NCBI GenBank assembly: GCA_030432635.1
Contig: JAUIMB010000012.1
Span: 56,413-120,412, forward strand
Direction of reading: 5' to 3'
DNA: 64,000 nucleotides
Origin: Bacteroidia bacterium
GTDB taxonomy: Bacteria; Bacteroidota; Bacteroidia; Flavobacteriales; Flavobacteriaceae
Shown: in pieces, positions 1 to 8,315 of the stretch
How the letters are laid out: each line of letters opens with the position of its first letter
Position numbering within the stretch: position 1 is the first letter of the stretch
Position numbers and translations under genes: made by a program
The notes under the pieces: model-generated
Seen by the model: only the letters and a program-made list of their open reading frames with translations
What the model was told of the DNA's origin: nothing
Database searches by the model: none

Positions 1-30
1 TCAGCCTTTTTGTTTAAGAAAATCTATAGG

Positions 31-1071
31 TTATTTTTTAATAAACTTTTTAGAGATAAACCCATCATTACTTTGAATTCTGGCAATATATAAACCAGCT
101 TGTAAACTAGATACATTAATAATGTTGTCTATAGAAGTCATAACAATCCTTCCGTTGATATCTGTAATATCAATTGCATTGATGCTTTTGTTCTTAGAAT
201 CAAAATTGAGTGTCGTCTCCACAGGATTTGGGTACATTATAAAGTCATTAGAGGCAATGGCATTATCAACGCTCAAAGTGCTTCTGTCCTGAGCTTCATA
301 AACCAAAACGGTATCTTGGAACATTTGACCACCAGCATTAATATCGAATACATTTTCAGACGTTCTAAACACCAAACTTCCATCGACATCATCATAATAA
401 TTATGAACTGTTTGAACAACACTTCCAATAGGTACTGGGAATCCAATTACCGAAATGGTTAAATTAATGGTTTGTTCGGTCTTAAGTCTGGTGACACTTC
501 CAGTATAGGCTCCCAAACCGAAATCATTTAAAGTTAATATGCCATAAGCGTCTACGCTAGTGGTTATGGTACCTGTAAACGTGCCATTTGCTTCAGTGCC
601 ATCAACGCTTCCTTCAAAAGTGCCAGAGATGCCATCAGGATCAAGAAACATGTATGGGTAACTCAATGGGAATGTACCTAATGTAGCATTGTTGGTAATA
701 TTCAAAACCAATTGGTCACCTTGGCTTAATCCTGTTATAGAGATTTCACCATTGTCATTATTGATGTATAGATTGCTCACCACTGGTGGATCTATATCAG
801 TCGTAATTACTTGAACTTCAGTAGTGCCTGGATATTCATTTTGCACGTCTGTTGGTGCAGGAGACACATAGGTGTCTGTGTTTGTTCCAATTTGTGAGAA
901 ATTGGTAAAATTCCATACAGCATTGGCTCCAGAAGCACTTTGGTCTACAGGAGTTGAAGGTTCCAAAATAGCATAACTTTGCTCGCTGGTATTTATAAAT
1001 TCGGTAATAGGAGCTTGGGCAAAGCCGAAATAAGTTACCATTAAAAAGGATAGGAGTAGTTGTTTTTTCAT
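31..1071 (-). CDS. T9SS type A sorting-domain secreted protein
   Basis: Protein of 346 aa with a Sec signal peptide (residues 1-20, MKKQLLLSF... ending FAQA). A middle region of about 240 aa is rich in Thr/Asn/Gly and beta-prone, and I do not recognise it as a catalytic domain. The last ~70 residues are a type A C-terminal sorting domain: a YPNP motif near residue 280, then DITDINGR, SLQAGLYIARI and a KKFIKK end. It is therefore expected to cross the outer membrane through the type IX secretion system and be released or anchored with loss of the sorting domain. It stands alone, facing away from the window start, with the accD terminator upstream. The cargo function is unknown; adhesin or surface-structure roles are only inference. 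Confidence 0.85.
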   Translation of the reverse strand: MKKQLLLSFLMVTYFGFAQAPITEFINTSEQSYAILEPSTPVDQSASGANAVWNFTNFSQIGTNTDTYVSPAPTDVQNEYPGTTEVQVITTDIDPPVVSNLYINNDNGEISITGLSQGDQLVLNITNNATLGTFPLSYPYMFLDPDGISGTFEGSVDGTEANGTFTGTITTSVDAYGILTLNDFGLGAYTGSVTRLKTEQTINLTISVIGFPVPIGSVVQTVHNYYDDVDGSLVFRTSENVFDINAGGQMFQDTVLVYEAQDRSTLSVDNAIASNDFIMYPNPVETTLNFDSKNKSINAIDITDINGRIVMTSIDNIINVSSLQAGLYIARIQSNDGFISKKFIKK

Positions 1072-1183
1072 AGTCGTATTGTGATTTGTTGTTCATTACG
1101 AATGTAACAAAAAATCATTAAACTATAAATCATTTCTGTTCAAGCGGTTTATGGCATCTCAATCGATACATTGGTATTAAACC

Positions 1184-1221
1184 AAAAGACCTCACTTCAA
1201 ATGATATGAGTGAGGTCTTTC
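1184..1221 (-). terminator. Rho-independent terminator of accD
   Basis: A perfect 12-bp inverted repeat (AAAGACCTCACT / AGTGAGGTCTTT) with a 12-nt loop lies 23 bp after the accD stop and is followed by a T-rich run on the minus strand. The stem shares its outer 10 bp with the terminator after pruA. Confidence 0.85.
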
Positions 1222-1243
1222 AATTGTGTTTAGTTGATAACTA

Positions 1244-2101
1244 TTATTCCCTTAACGGTTGATTTGTGATTAAATCAATGTATAAGTTAATCTTATTTTT
1301 TAAATCCTTGCGATGAGAAATAAAATCAAGGAATCCGTGTTCCAATAAAAATTCAGAAGTCTGAAAACCTTCTGGTAAGTCCTGTCCTGTTGTATCTCGC
1401 ACTACACGTGGTCCTGCAAACCCAATAAGTGCACCAGGTTCAGCAATGTTGATGTCTCCAAGCATAGCGAATGAAGCGGTAGTTCCTCCTGTAGTAGGAT
1501 CGGTACACAATGAGATATAAGGAATTCCAGCATCTGCCAGTTGCGCCAACTTAACGGATGTTTTTGCCAATTGCATTAGTGACAATACAGCTTCCATCAT
1601 ACGAGCACCTCCAGATTTAGAGATGATCATGAACGGTAACTTATTTTTTAAGGCATGATCTGCTGCTCTGGCGATCTTTTCACCAACGACGCTTCCCATA
1701 GAACCACCTATAAAGCTAAAATCCATACAGGCGATAACCAAGTCTTTGCCTTTTGATTTTCCTACTGCAGTTCTGACCGCATCCTTCAGCTTAGTTTTAT
1801 CTTGAGCTGCTTTTAAACGGTCTGGGTATTTTTTTGTGTCTTCAAACTTTAGAGGGTCCTTTGAGGTTAATCCAGCATCCAATTCCTTGAATTTCCCCTC
1901 GTCAAACAAAATTTCAAAATACTCTTTGCTTCCTATTCTCACATGGTAGCCATCTTCTGGGCTTACATAAAAATTCTGCTCAAGTTCTTTCGTATCTACA
2001 ATCTTACCTGTAGGAGACTTATACCACAATCCTTTGGGTGTGTCTTTCTTCTCCTCAGTAGAGGTTTGTATTCCTTTATCTTTTCTTTTAAACCAAGACA
2101 T
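1244..2101 (-). CDS. accD: Acetyl-CoA carboxylase carboxyltransferase subunit beta
   Basis: AccD (285 aa) pairs with AccA to transfer the carboxyl group from carboxybiotin to acetyl-CoA, giving malonyl-CoA for fatty acid synthesis in the cytoplasm. The start [10 protein letters not shown], the crotonase-like core with [11 protein letters not shown] and [16 protein letters not shown], and [20 protein letters not shown] are typical of the family, and the length is normal. The N-terminal region that carries a four-cysteine zinc ribbon in E. coli AccD is present in outline, but the CxxC positions read KSPTGK and VSPEDG, so all four metal ligands are missing. The gene lies just downstream of fbaA on the same strand and has a possible promoter of its own inside the fbaA end. 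Confidence 0.95.
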   Translation of the reverse strand: MSWFKRKDKGIQTSTEEKKDTPKGLWYKSPTGKIVDTKELEQNFYVSPEDGYHVRIGSKEYFEILFDEGKFKELDAGLTSKDPLKFEDTKKYPDRLKAAQDKTKLKDAVRTAVGKSKGKDLVIACMDFSFIGGSMGSVVGEKIARAADHALKNKLPFMIISKSGGARMMEAVLSLMQLAKTSVKLAQLADAGIPYISLCTDPTTGGTTASFAMLGDINIAEPGALIGFAGPRVVRDTTGQDLPEGFQTSEFLLEHGFLDFISHRKDLKNKINLYIDLITNQPLRE

Positions 2102-2134
2102 GAAAAATCGGTTTTAATTAGTTAGTTGGAACTG

Positions 2135-2142
2135 CAAAGTTA
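2135..2142 (-). promoter_or_regulatory. -7 promoter element for accD
   Basis: On the minus strand this reads TAACTTTG, an exact match to the Bacteroidota -7 element TAnnTTTG, 33 bp before the accD ATG. It overlaps the fbaA stop codon. No clear -33 TTG was found at the usual spacing. Confidence 0.45.
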
Positions 2143-3207
2143 TAAAGTATTTACATTATTGAGGTCTTCAAAAGCCTTTTTCAAGCGTTCTACAAAGGCA
2201 TCTTCTCCTTTTCTGAGCCACACTCTTGGGTCATAATGCTTTTTGTTTGGTACATCTTCACCATCAGGATTTCCAATTTGTGCTTTTAAATAGTCCTTTT
2301 TCTCATTCATGTAATCCCGAATACCACTCATAAACGCATACTGCATGTCGGTATCGATATTCATTTTTATGACGCCATAGCCAATAGCTTCCCTAATTTC
2401 CTCGACGGTTGATCCAGATCCTCCATGAAAAACAAAATCAATATGATTGTGAGGTAAATTGTGTTTTTTTGATAAGAACTCTTGGGAGTTTTTAAGGATT
2501 TTTGGAGTCAGCTTTACATTGCCAGGTTTGTATACACCATGAACATTTCCAAAAGCTGCTGCGATAGTGAATTGATCACTTACCTTTATCAATTCTTCGT
2601 AAGCGTATGCCACTTCCTCTGGTTGTGTATATAGTTTGGAATCATCTACATCGGTATTGTCAACACCATCTTCCTCACCACCAGTAATTCCCAATTCGAT
2701 TTCCAAGGTCATTCCCATTTTCTTCATGCGTTCGAGATAGCGTTTGCAGATTTCAATGTTTTCTTCAATTGGCTCTTCGGATAGATCAATCATATGCGAG
2801 CTATACAATGGCTTTCCTGTTTCCTTGAAATGTTGTTCACTAGCATCCAGTAATCCATCAATCCATGGCAACAACTTTTTTGCACAGTGATCGGTATGCA
2901 ATATAACAGGCACACCATAGGCTTCGGCTAATAGATGAACATGTTTTGCTCCTGCAATAGCACCTGCAATGGCAGATTTTTGACCTTCATTGCTCAAGCT
3001 TTTTCCTGCATTGAATTGTGCACCTCCATTTGAAAATTGTATAATTACTGGTGCGTTTAATGCCTTTGCCGTTTCCAATACACCATTAATGGAATTGGAT
3101 CCAACAACATTCACTGCTGGTAAAGCAAAGCCTTTTTCTTTTGCGAGCTTAAAAATCTCTTGTACTTCCCGTCCAGTTGCAACACCTGCCTTTATATTAT
3201 GACTCAT
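2140..3207 (-). CDS. fbaA: Class II fructose-bisphosphate aldolase
   Basis: Zn-dependent aldolase (355 aa) that interconverts fructose-1,6-bisphosphate with glyceraldehyde-3-phosphate and dihydroxyacetone phosphate in glycolysis and gluconeogenesis. Metal-binding HTDHC near residue 108, AAAFGNVHGVYKPGN and the phosphate-binding VFHGGSGS are visible, and the length fits the E. coli FbaA type (class IIA). I start at MSHNIKAGV; a longer reading (MNFKFQLKY...) is possible but the homologous proteins begin at the internal Met. accD follows 38 bp downstream in the same direction. Confidence 0.95.
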   Translation of the reverse strand: MSHNIKAGVATGREVQEIFKLAKEKGFALPAVNVVGSNSINGVLETAKALNAPVIIQFSNGGAQFNAGKSLSNEGQKSAIAGAIAGAKHVHLLAEAYGVPVILHTDHCAKKLLPWIDGLLDASEQHFKETGKPLYSSHMIDLSEEPIEENIEICKRYLERMKKMGMTLEIELGITGGEEDGVDNTDVDDSKLYTQPEEVAYAYEELIKVSDQFTIAAAFGNVHGVYKPGNVKLTPKILKNSQEFLSKKHNLPHNHIDFVFHGGSGSTVEEIREAIGYGVIKMNIDTDMQYAFMSGIRDYMNEKKDYLKAQIGNPDGEDVPNKKHYDPRVWLRKGEDAFVERLKKAFEDLNNVNTL

Positions 3208-3231
3208 ATATTTTAATTGAAATTTGAAATT

Positions 3232-3239
3232 CAAAAATA
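3232..3239 (-). promoter_or_regulatory. -7 promoter element for fbaA
   Basis: Minus-strand TATTTTTG, an exact TAnnTTTG match, 24 bp upstream of the chosen fbaA start. It supports the shorter start, because the longer one would begin inside or at the transcription start. Confidence 0.5.
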
Positions 3240-3331
3240 CACAAAATTTAAATAAAGTACGTTTTTTTTAGGACTTTGAAAGGGTCAATATGGTCGCAAT
3301 CGTTATCGTTAGAATTAGTGAAAATTAAGCT

Positions 3332-5878
3332 TTAGAATGGGTAGTTGACACCAATGTTGTATACGGCCTTACTGAAGTTGTAGTCCTTAAACCAACGATC
3401 GCCTAAGGGTTTTGATGGGTCATAGGTTTTGAAGCCGATATCTCCTCTAAGGACAAAGAAGCTAAAATCGTAACGTAAACCAAAGCCGGAGCCAACAGCA
3501 ATATCCTTTAACGAATCAAAGTCTTCAAAGGTTGCGCGTTCGTCTTCTACATTATCGAAAACATTCCAAATGTTTCCAGCATCTATAAACACAGCGCCAT
3601 TAAATCGACCCAAAAGATTAAAACGTTGTTCAGCACTTAGGGTGATTTTTAGGTTTGCTTCATTGAACTCATTGGTAGAAAAAGAACTTCCTGGCCCTAG
3701 ATTATATGCGGTCCAAGCTCTAATGTCGTTAGGTCCTCCAGCAAAGAAACTCTCAGCAAATGGAATACTATTGGAATTGCCATATGGAATTGCAATGCCG
3801 AAGTAGCTGCGTATGGCGAGTTCCTTTTTTCGGCCCAAATCCCAATGTTTAACATAATCCACTTCTGCCTTAGCGTACTGGGAAAAGGGTACACCAAACA
3901 TCTCATATCTACCATCATCATTACGAGCCAAGTTAAAGACATTGGCCAAATTAGATAATAAATTTCCAGCAAATTCAGCACGCAGTCGTATGATCGAAAA
4001 ATTCTTGTCAAAAATATTTTCGCGCCTGTTTTTAACATAGTTGAAACTAGATGAGAAGATGAGGTTGTCTTCTGTAAGTCGTTCTTTACGTTGTTCGATG
4101 TTGCTCACGGTTATAAAATCATCATCGTTAGCATTCAATGTTGTATTTCCATTGAGTACATCAGCAATAAAAGTGTCTGCTTGATTGGGAATGCCTAAAC
4201 TGGTGTCGTCAGCTATATACCCAATGTTTTGGGCAATTTGGTTAAGACGATTAAAAGAGTTTTGGTAAACACCAAAATAATTTGCAGTATTGAGATTTTT
4301 CACAAATTGAACATTGAAAAGGTCGAGGTTATTTGTGACCTTGGTTGAAGGATACCAGTTGTAATTCAAGGTTCCTGTGAAAGCTTGTTTGTCAAGACCG
4401 ATGTTTCGCTGACTTGTCATCCCGATATTTATTCGCGTTGTTGGCGACATATATTTAGGTATGATCTTTTCGGTATTAAATGGTAGGAAGAACCTAGGAA
4501 TGCTCAGTCGCAAATTTCCACCGAGTTCATTGATGTCAAAAAATTCATCATTACTGTCTGAAGCATCTCTTGAGGATCCTATCGCACCCAAAGCTGAAAT
4601 TTCAAAAGTTTCGGCACCTCTAAAAATATTCCTAATCAAAAGTCCTGTGCTGAAGGAGAAACCAACGGTTTGGATGTTACTTTGAGAGACTTCAAAGCTA
4701 TTAGTCATTTGAAACTTTTTCTTTGGTGTCAGGAACACATTTGCGGTAAGTGTAGAATCCTGTTCATTTTCGGTATATTCTATTCTTGGATATCTAAAGG
4801 CTTGTAATTGACTAAGATAACGATAAGTTCGTGTGCGATCAATATCCCTAAATACTTCATCCTTATGAATGAAAATGGCATCTGTAATCGCTTTGGGCCT
4901 ATATTTAAGTTTTTCAAAGCTGTAAAGATTGTAATCCTTATACTGAATGGAATCTGTTATGGTAGCATTTCTGTTTTCATTTTTAAAATCAGTATAGATG
5001 TTAACATCTTTGATTTTATAAATCTTAAATGGTAAACGTTGTACTGAATCTTCCGTCCTTATTGCCCTGTCCTCAATTAGTAGATCGGTATATATTTTCT
5101 TGCTGTTGCCAATGGTATCGATGACAAACGAGATATAATCTTGACCAAAATGATAAAAGCCTGAATTCCGCAATCGTGTTGTAAGACGATCTCGTTCTGC
5201 CGTAAAATTAGCATCGTCATACTGCTGTCCAGATTTAATTAATGAACCACTCTTTAGTTGCGATTGATAGATCGTATCAATAATGGGTGTTTTGATTATG
5301 GTTTTTATGGAATCTAAAAAATAGGGATCTCCAGTATTCACCTTGTAAGTGACCTTTGCACGTTGGGAACTGTCTTTCTCAACATCAAACGAGGTTTTTG
5401 CATTAAACCAACCTTTACTAAAATAGTATTTCCTGAGTTCAGTTGCCGTGCGTTCGGCTTTTTTCTCACTATAAATCGCAGGAGGCTCACCTGTTTTCTT
5501 GAGCCATGCATTAAAGTTTTTTCGCGATTGAATGTCTTTTTGGAATTGCTTTTCGGAAAGCAGTTTGGTTTTCCAAGCAACTTTATCGGGATCGCTCAAC
5601 ACCTTGGCTTCTAATATCGAATCGATATTTGGTCGCGCCAAATTATAAATGTGAACACGCAACGGAATGCCAAGCAGCTTTCCATTGGTCTTCTGATACA
5701 TTAAATTATTAATTGTTTCGGTGTTATTCTTCTTATCGTTAACTAAAACCGTGTTGTTCGTTAGAAGGTGCTCGTCTTTTTTGACACGCTTCATCACATC
5801 ACAGGACCACATGGTACAAACCAAGAAAAGGATAGGGATTTTGGAAGAGTGAAATTTCAAGAAGGAAACGATTTGCAT
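3332..5878 (-). CDS. tamL: BamA/TamA-family outer membrane lipoprotein (TamL type)
   Basis: Protein of 848 aa. The N-terminus carries a lipoprotein signal ending in MWSC-D (Cys26), followed by ~370 residues with POTRA-like segments and a C-terminal 16-strand-type beta barrel region that ends in an aromatic residue (NIGVNYPF). This combination of lipobox plus Omp85 barrel is the TamL form found in Bacteroidota, which partners with TamB in outer-membrane biogenesis. Barrel features include GGPNDIRAW (the conserved loop-6-like region is GGxxxxRGY in many Omp85 proteins) and repeated aromatic-terminated strands. It is divergent from the TrmH-family methyltransferase gene, an arrangement I recall from other Flavobacteriaceae. 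Assignment to TamL rather than BamA rests on the lipobox and length. Confidence 0.85.
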   Translation of the reverse strand: MQIVSFLKFHSSKIPILFLVCTMWSCDVMKRVKKDEHLLTNNTVLVNDKKNNTETINNLMYQKTNGKLLGIPLRVHIYNLARPNIDSILEAKVLSDPDKVAWKTKLLSEKQFQKDIQSRKNFNAWLKKTGEPPAIYSEKKAERTATELRKYYFSKGWFNAKTSFDVEKDSSQRAKVTYKVNTGDPYFLDSIKTIIKTPIIDTIYQSQLKSGSLIKSGQQYDDANFTAERDRLTTRLRNSGFYHFGQDYISFVIDTIGNSKKIYTDLLIEDRAIRTEDSVQRLPFKIYKIKDVNIYTDFKNENRNATITDSIQYKDYNLYSFEKLKYRPKAITDAIFIHKDEVFRDIDRTRTYRYLSQLQAFRYPRIEYTENEQDSTLTANVFLTPKKKFQMTNSFEVSQSNIQTVGFSFSTGLLIRNIFRGAETFEISALGAIGSSRDASDSNDEFFDINELGGNLRLSIPRFFLPFNTEKIIPKYMSPTTRINIGMTSQRNIGLDKQAFTGTLNYNWYPSTKVTNNLDLFNVQFVKNLNTANYFGVYQNSFNRLNQIAQNIGYIADDTSLGIPNQADTFIADVLNGNTTLNANDDDFITVSNIEQRKERLTEDNLIFSSSFNYVKNRRENIFDKNFSIIRLRAEFAGNLLSNLANVFNLARNDDGRYEMFGVPFSQYAKAEVDYVKHWDLGRKKELAIRSYFGIAIPYGNSNSIPFAESFFAGGPNDIRAWTAYNLGPGSSFSTNEFNEANLKITLSAEQRFNLLGRFNGAVFIDAGNIWNVFDNVEDERATFEDFDSLKDIAVGSGFGLRYDFSFFVLRGDIGFKTYDPSKPLGDRWFKDYNFSKAVYNIGVNYPF

Positions 5879-5890
5879 TTAATTTGTATC

Positions 5891-5898
5891 CAAATTTA
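5891..5898 (-). promoter_or_regulatory. -7 promoter element for tamL
   Basis: Minus-strand TAAATTTG, an exact TAnnTTTG match, 12 bp upstream of the tamL ATG, which would give a very short leader. Confidence 0.45.
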
Positions 5899-5980
5899 CA
5901 GTTTTATTGTATTCTAAAGAGACTATGACAGCAAATAATAGACCAAAAAAGCATTACTTTGTGGATGCAATAGTATTTCA

Positions 5981-6703
5981 ATGAGTTTAGGATTGACAAA
6001 TAACCAAATAAAGCTTATCAGAAACCTTCAGCAAAAGAAGTATAGACAACAACATGGACTATTTGTAGTTGAGGGTTTGAAAGGAGTTCAGGAGTTTTTG
6101 GCTTCAGATTTTGAATTATACCAATGGTTTACTACTGACAAGTCGTTTTCTGCAAATGCTATCGCTATTTCTGAGAAGGAGCTTCAAAAAATCAGTGGTC
6201 TAAGAACACCAAATGCAACATTAGCGGTCTTTAGAATTCCAAAAGAAAAACCAATTCCGTCTGATGGATTGATTGTTGCTTTGGATGATGTTCGAGACCC
6301 AGGAAATTTAGGAACAATCATAAGACTTTGCGATTGGTTTGGCGTCGAGCATTTAATTTGTAGTGCATCTACAGTAGACTGCTATAACCCTAAGGTTGTT
6401 CAGGCGACTATGGGTTCGCTCTCCAGAATCAATGTGGTCTACACGGATTTGATGGGATTTCTAAAAGGGTATTCGAAAGATGTTTTCGGAACGTTTATGA
6501 ACGGACAAACAATATATTCGGAAGATTTGCCGAAAGAAGGTGTAGTCGTCATGGGAAATGAAGCCAATGGAATATCTTCGGAAATAGAACAGTTGGTGAC
6601 AAAGAAATTGAGTATTCCAAGGTTTGGAAAGCTTCAAGAAACGGAAAGCTTAAATGTAGCAACAGCTACAGCCATTGTGCTGAATGAGTTTAAACGGTTT
6701 TAA
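5981..6703 (+). CDS. TrmH/SpoU-family RNA 2'-O-methyltransferase
   Basis: SPOUT-fold methyltransferase (240 aa) predicted to use SAM to methylate ribose 2'-OH in rRNA or tRNA. Substrate-binding N-terminus (residues 1-~95: IKLIRNLQQKKYRQQHGLF, VEG) is followed by the SpoU core with LDDVRDPGNLGTIIR (motif 1), MGNEANGIS (motif 2) and ESLNVATATAIVLNEF (motif 3), so the knotted SAM site is intact. RNA target cannot be told from sequence; RlmB-like 23S rRNA or tRNA are both possible. Convergent with porT, 17 bp apart. Confidence 0.9.
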   Translation: MSLGLTNNQIKLIRNLQQKKYRQQHGLFVVEGLKGVQEFLASDFELYQWFTTDKSFSANAIAISEKELQKISGLRTPNATLAVFRIPKEKPIPSDGLIVALDDVRDPGNLGTIIRLCDWFGVEHLICSASTVDCYNPKVVQATMGSLSRINVVYTDLMGFLKGYSKDVFGTFMNGQTIYSEDLPKEGVVVMGNEANGISSEIEQLVTKKLSIPRFGKLQETESLNVATATAIVLNEFKRF

Positions 6704-6720
6704 TAAAAATGTTCTTAAGT

Positions 6721-7434
6721 TTACTGAAAGGTAAAGTTTAGGAAAATTCCCCTTGTCTTCATGGTTGTCACATTTCCTGTCCACGGACTATCAGGATCCA
6801 CATCTCTTACGAGTTCGTCATTAATTGCAAAAATACCTCGAATAGAAGGCGTGAACTTAAACCATTGATTGTAAAAGTCTATACCAATTCCCAATTCATA
6901 AAATAAAACGTTCTTGGTAGACCTAAACTCACCAGCCGAATTATCATCTGGATTTTCTTCGTTACTAGAAAGGTTGATCGATGTGGAAAGTCCAGCAAGA
7001 ATAAATGGCTTAAAGTTGTTGAGTCGCTTTGTAGACATCTTTAGCAACAGCGGAAAGTGCACATAGGTTGATTTGACTTCACGCAATAAATCGGCATCGC
7101 TAAACTCTTGGCCACTAAAGTAGCTTGGGTCGTATTGAAGGTTTCTTTGGGTAATGAATAGACCTGGTTCAAATCTCAGGTCAAAATGATCTGTTATCCT
7201 TAAGTTTGAGATCAATCCAACACTAAAACCAACATTGGTTTCTACCAAAATATCAGGTTGGTCACGTTCGTAATTAAACTGGTAATCGTAACTGTTAAGG
7301 CCTAAGAAAAATCCCCAGGTTAACAATTTTTTATCAAAATTTTCCTTGTTCTTTATTTTTTCCCTACTAAATAATTGGGCAGATATGCTTTGGGACGCAA
7401 TTAATAAGGTTAAAATTAAAAGTATTCTCTTCAT
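6721..7434 (-). CDS. porT: Type IX secretion system outer membrane protein PorT
   Basis: Outer-membrane beta-barrel protein of about 237 aa with signal peptide MKRILLILTLLIASQSISA. The body has alternating strands (GFSVGLISNLRITDHFDLRFEPG, FPLLLKMSTKR, GLSTSINLS, ELGIGIDFY) and ends in TRGIFLNFTFQ with a terminal-aromatic pattern. PorT is an essential T9SS component, and a location directly after ubiE is usual in flavobacteria as I recall. I start at the Met of MKRILL: a longer reading frame begins in the ubiE stop region and would put [10 protein letters not shown] before the signal peptide. Likely co-transcribed with ubiE (gap 26 bp). Confidence 0.8.
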   Translation of the reverse strand: MKRILLILTLLIASQSISAQLFSREKIKNKENFDKKLLTWGFFLGLNSYDYQFNYERDQPDILVETNVGFSVGLISNLRITDHFDLRFEPGLFITQRNLQYDPSYFSGQEFSDADLLREVKSTYVHFPLLLKMSTKRLNNFKPFILAGLSTSINLSSNEENPDDNSAGEFRSTKNVLFYELGIGIDFYNQWFKFTPSIRGIFAINDELVRDVDPDSPWTGNVTTMKTRGIFLNFTFQ

Positions 7435-7460
7435 AAGTATGTTGCTAATGACGCGTTCTC

Positions 7461-8192
7461 TCAAGCTTTGGATGCTGTGTATATGGTAGCAACGCCTAAA
7501 GTTTGAGGTTGGTCTTGCACGTTAATAAACCCAATTTTACGTAAAATATTGTTTAAAACCTCACCATAAGGAAAAACAGATGCTGATTCGCTTAAATAGG
7601 AATAGGCAGATCTGTCCTTAGAAAATATTTTGCCAATGGTTGGTAATATATACTTGGTGTAAAATCTGTAGCCTTGTTTAAATGGTGTTTTGGTAGGAAC
7701 CGATGTTTCTAAAATCACAAAAATGCCATTAGGTTTAAGAACCCTAAAAATTTCAGCCAGACCTTTGTCCAGATTTTCAAAATTTCTAACACCAAAAGCT
7801 ACGGTAATGGCATCAAAACTATTATCGTCGAATGGCAGGTTTTCTGAATCGCCAATGACCATCTCGATTAGATTTTCGAGGTTTTTGTGCTTTATTTTCT
7901 GTCGACCTACTTCAAGCATGCCATCGCTAATATCCAATCCTATAATCTCTTTAGCATTGGTCTTGGCTAAACTAATGGCCAAATCTCCAGTTCCAGTGGC
8001 AATGTCCAAGATGCGCTCAGGTTTCGTTTTTGAGACCAAATCGACCACCTTGTTGCGCCATTTAATGTCAATACCGAAAGAAATCACACGATTTAAACCA
8101 TCGTACTCTTTAGAGATGTTGTCAAACATTTGAGCGACCTGCGCTTTCTTGTTTAACTTACTATCCTTATATGGCGTAACTTTTGAGGACAT
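7461..8192 (-). CDS. ubiE: Demethylmenaquinone methyltransferase
   Basis: Class I SAM methyltransferase (243 aa) that converts demethylmenaquinone to menaquinone, the respiratory quinone of this group. SAM site [15 protein letters not shown], then [31 protein letters not shown] and [14 protein letters not shown] are the UbiE/MenG signatures. I choose the ATG of [10 protein letters not shown]; the next upstream start is a TTG that lies within the -7 promoter element, so it cannot be translated from that promoter. First gene of a unit with porT. Menaquinone links it functionally to the NQR operon in this window. Confidence 0.93.
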   Translation of the reverse strand: MSSKVTPYKDSKLNKKAQVAQMFDNISKEYDGLNRVISFGIDIKWRNKVVDLVSKTKPERILDIATGTGDLAISLAKTNAKEIIGLDISDGMLEVGRQKIKHKNLENLIEMVIGDSENLPFDDNSFDAITVAFGVRNFENLDKGLAEIFRVLKPNGIFVILETSVPTKTPFKQGYRFYTKYILPTIGKIFSKDRSAYSYLSESASVFPYGEVLNNILRKIGFINVQDQPQTLGVATIYTASKA

Positions 8193-8204
8193 TTCTTTTT
8201 TTGG

Positions 8205-8212
8205 CAAATATA
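8205..8212 (-). promoter_or_regulatory. -7 promoter element for ubiE-porT
   Basis: Minus-strand TATATTTG, an exact TAnnTTTG match, 12 bp upstream of the ubiE ATG. It decides the start: the alternative TTG codon is part of this element. Confidence 0.55.
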
Positions 8213-8281
8213 CTCAAAACAAATAGGTTTGAAATATTAACAACTCTTTTTTGCTTATGGTTTTAAGATATAATTATGTCG

Positions 8282-8289
8282 TATATTTG
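8282..8289 (+). promoter_or_regulatory. -7 promoter element for trkA-trkH
   Basis: TATATTTG, an exact TAnnTTTG match, 26 bp upstream of the trkA ATG. No exact -33 TTG at the usual spacing. Confidence 0.5.
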
Positions 8290-8315
8290 TCTGTTTTTTT
8301 TGAACAACTTATTTC

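Noticed and set aside
1244..2101. accD as a pseudogene because of the missing zinc ligands
   Set aside because: The frame is intact and all catalytic-domain motifs are conserved.
5338..5614. Open frames on both strands within tamL
   Set aside because: They lie inside a long, well-supported gene and have no recognisable features of their own.
8193..8207. TTG start of ubiE giving five extra residues
   Set aside because: The TTG is part of the -7 promoter element, so it lies upstream of the transcript.
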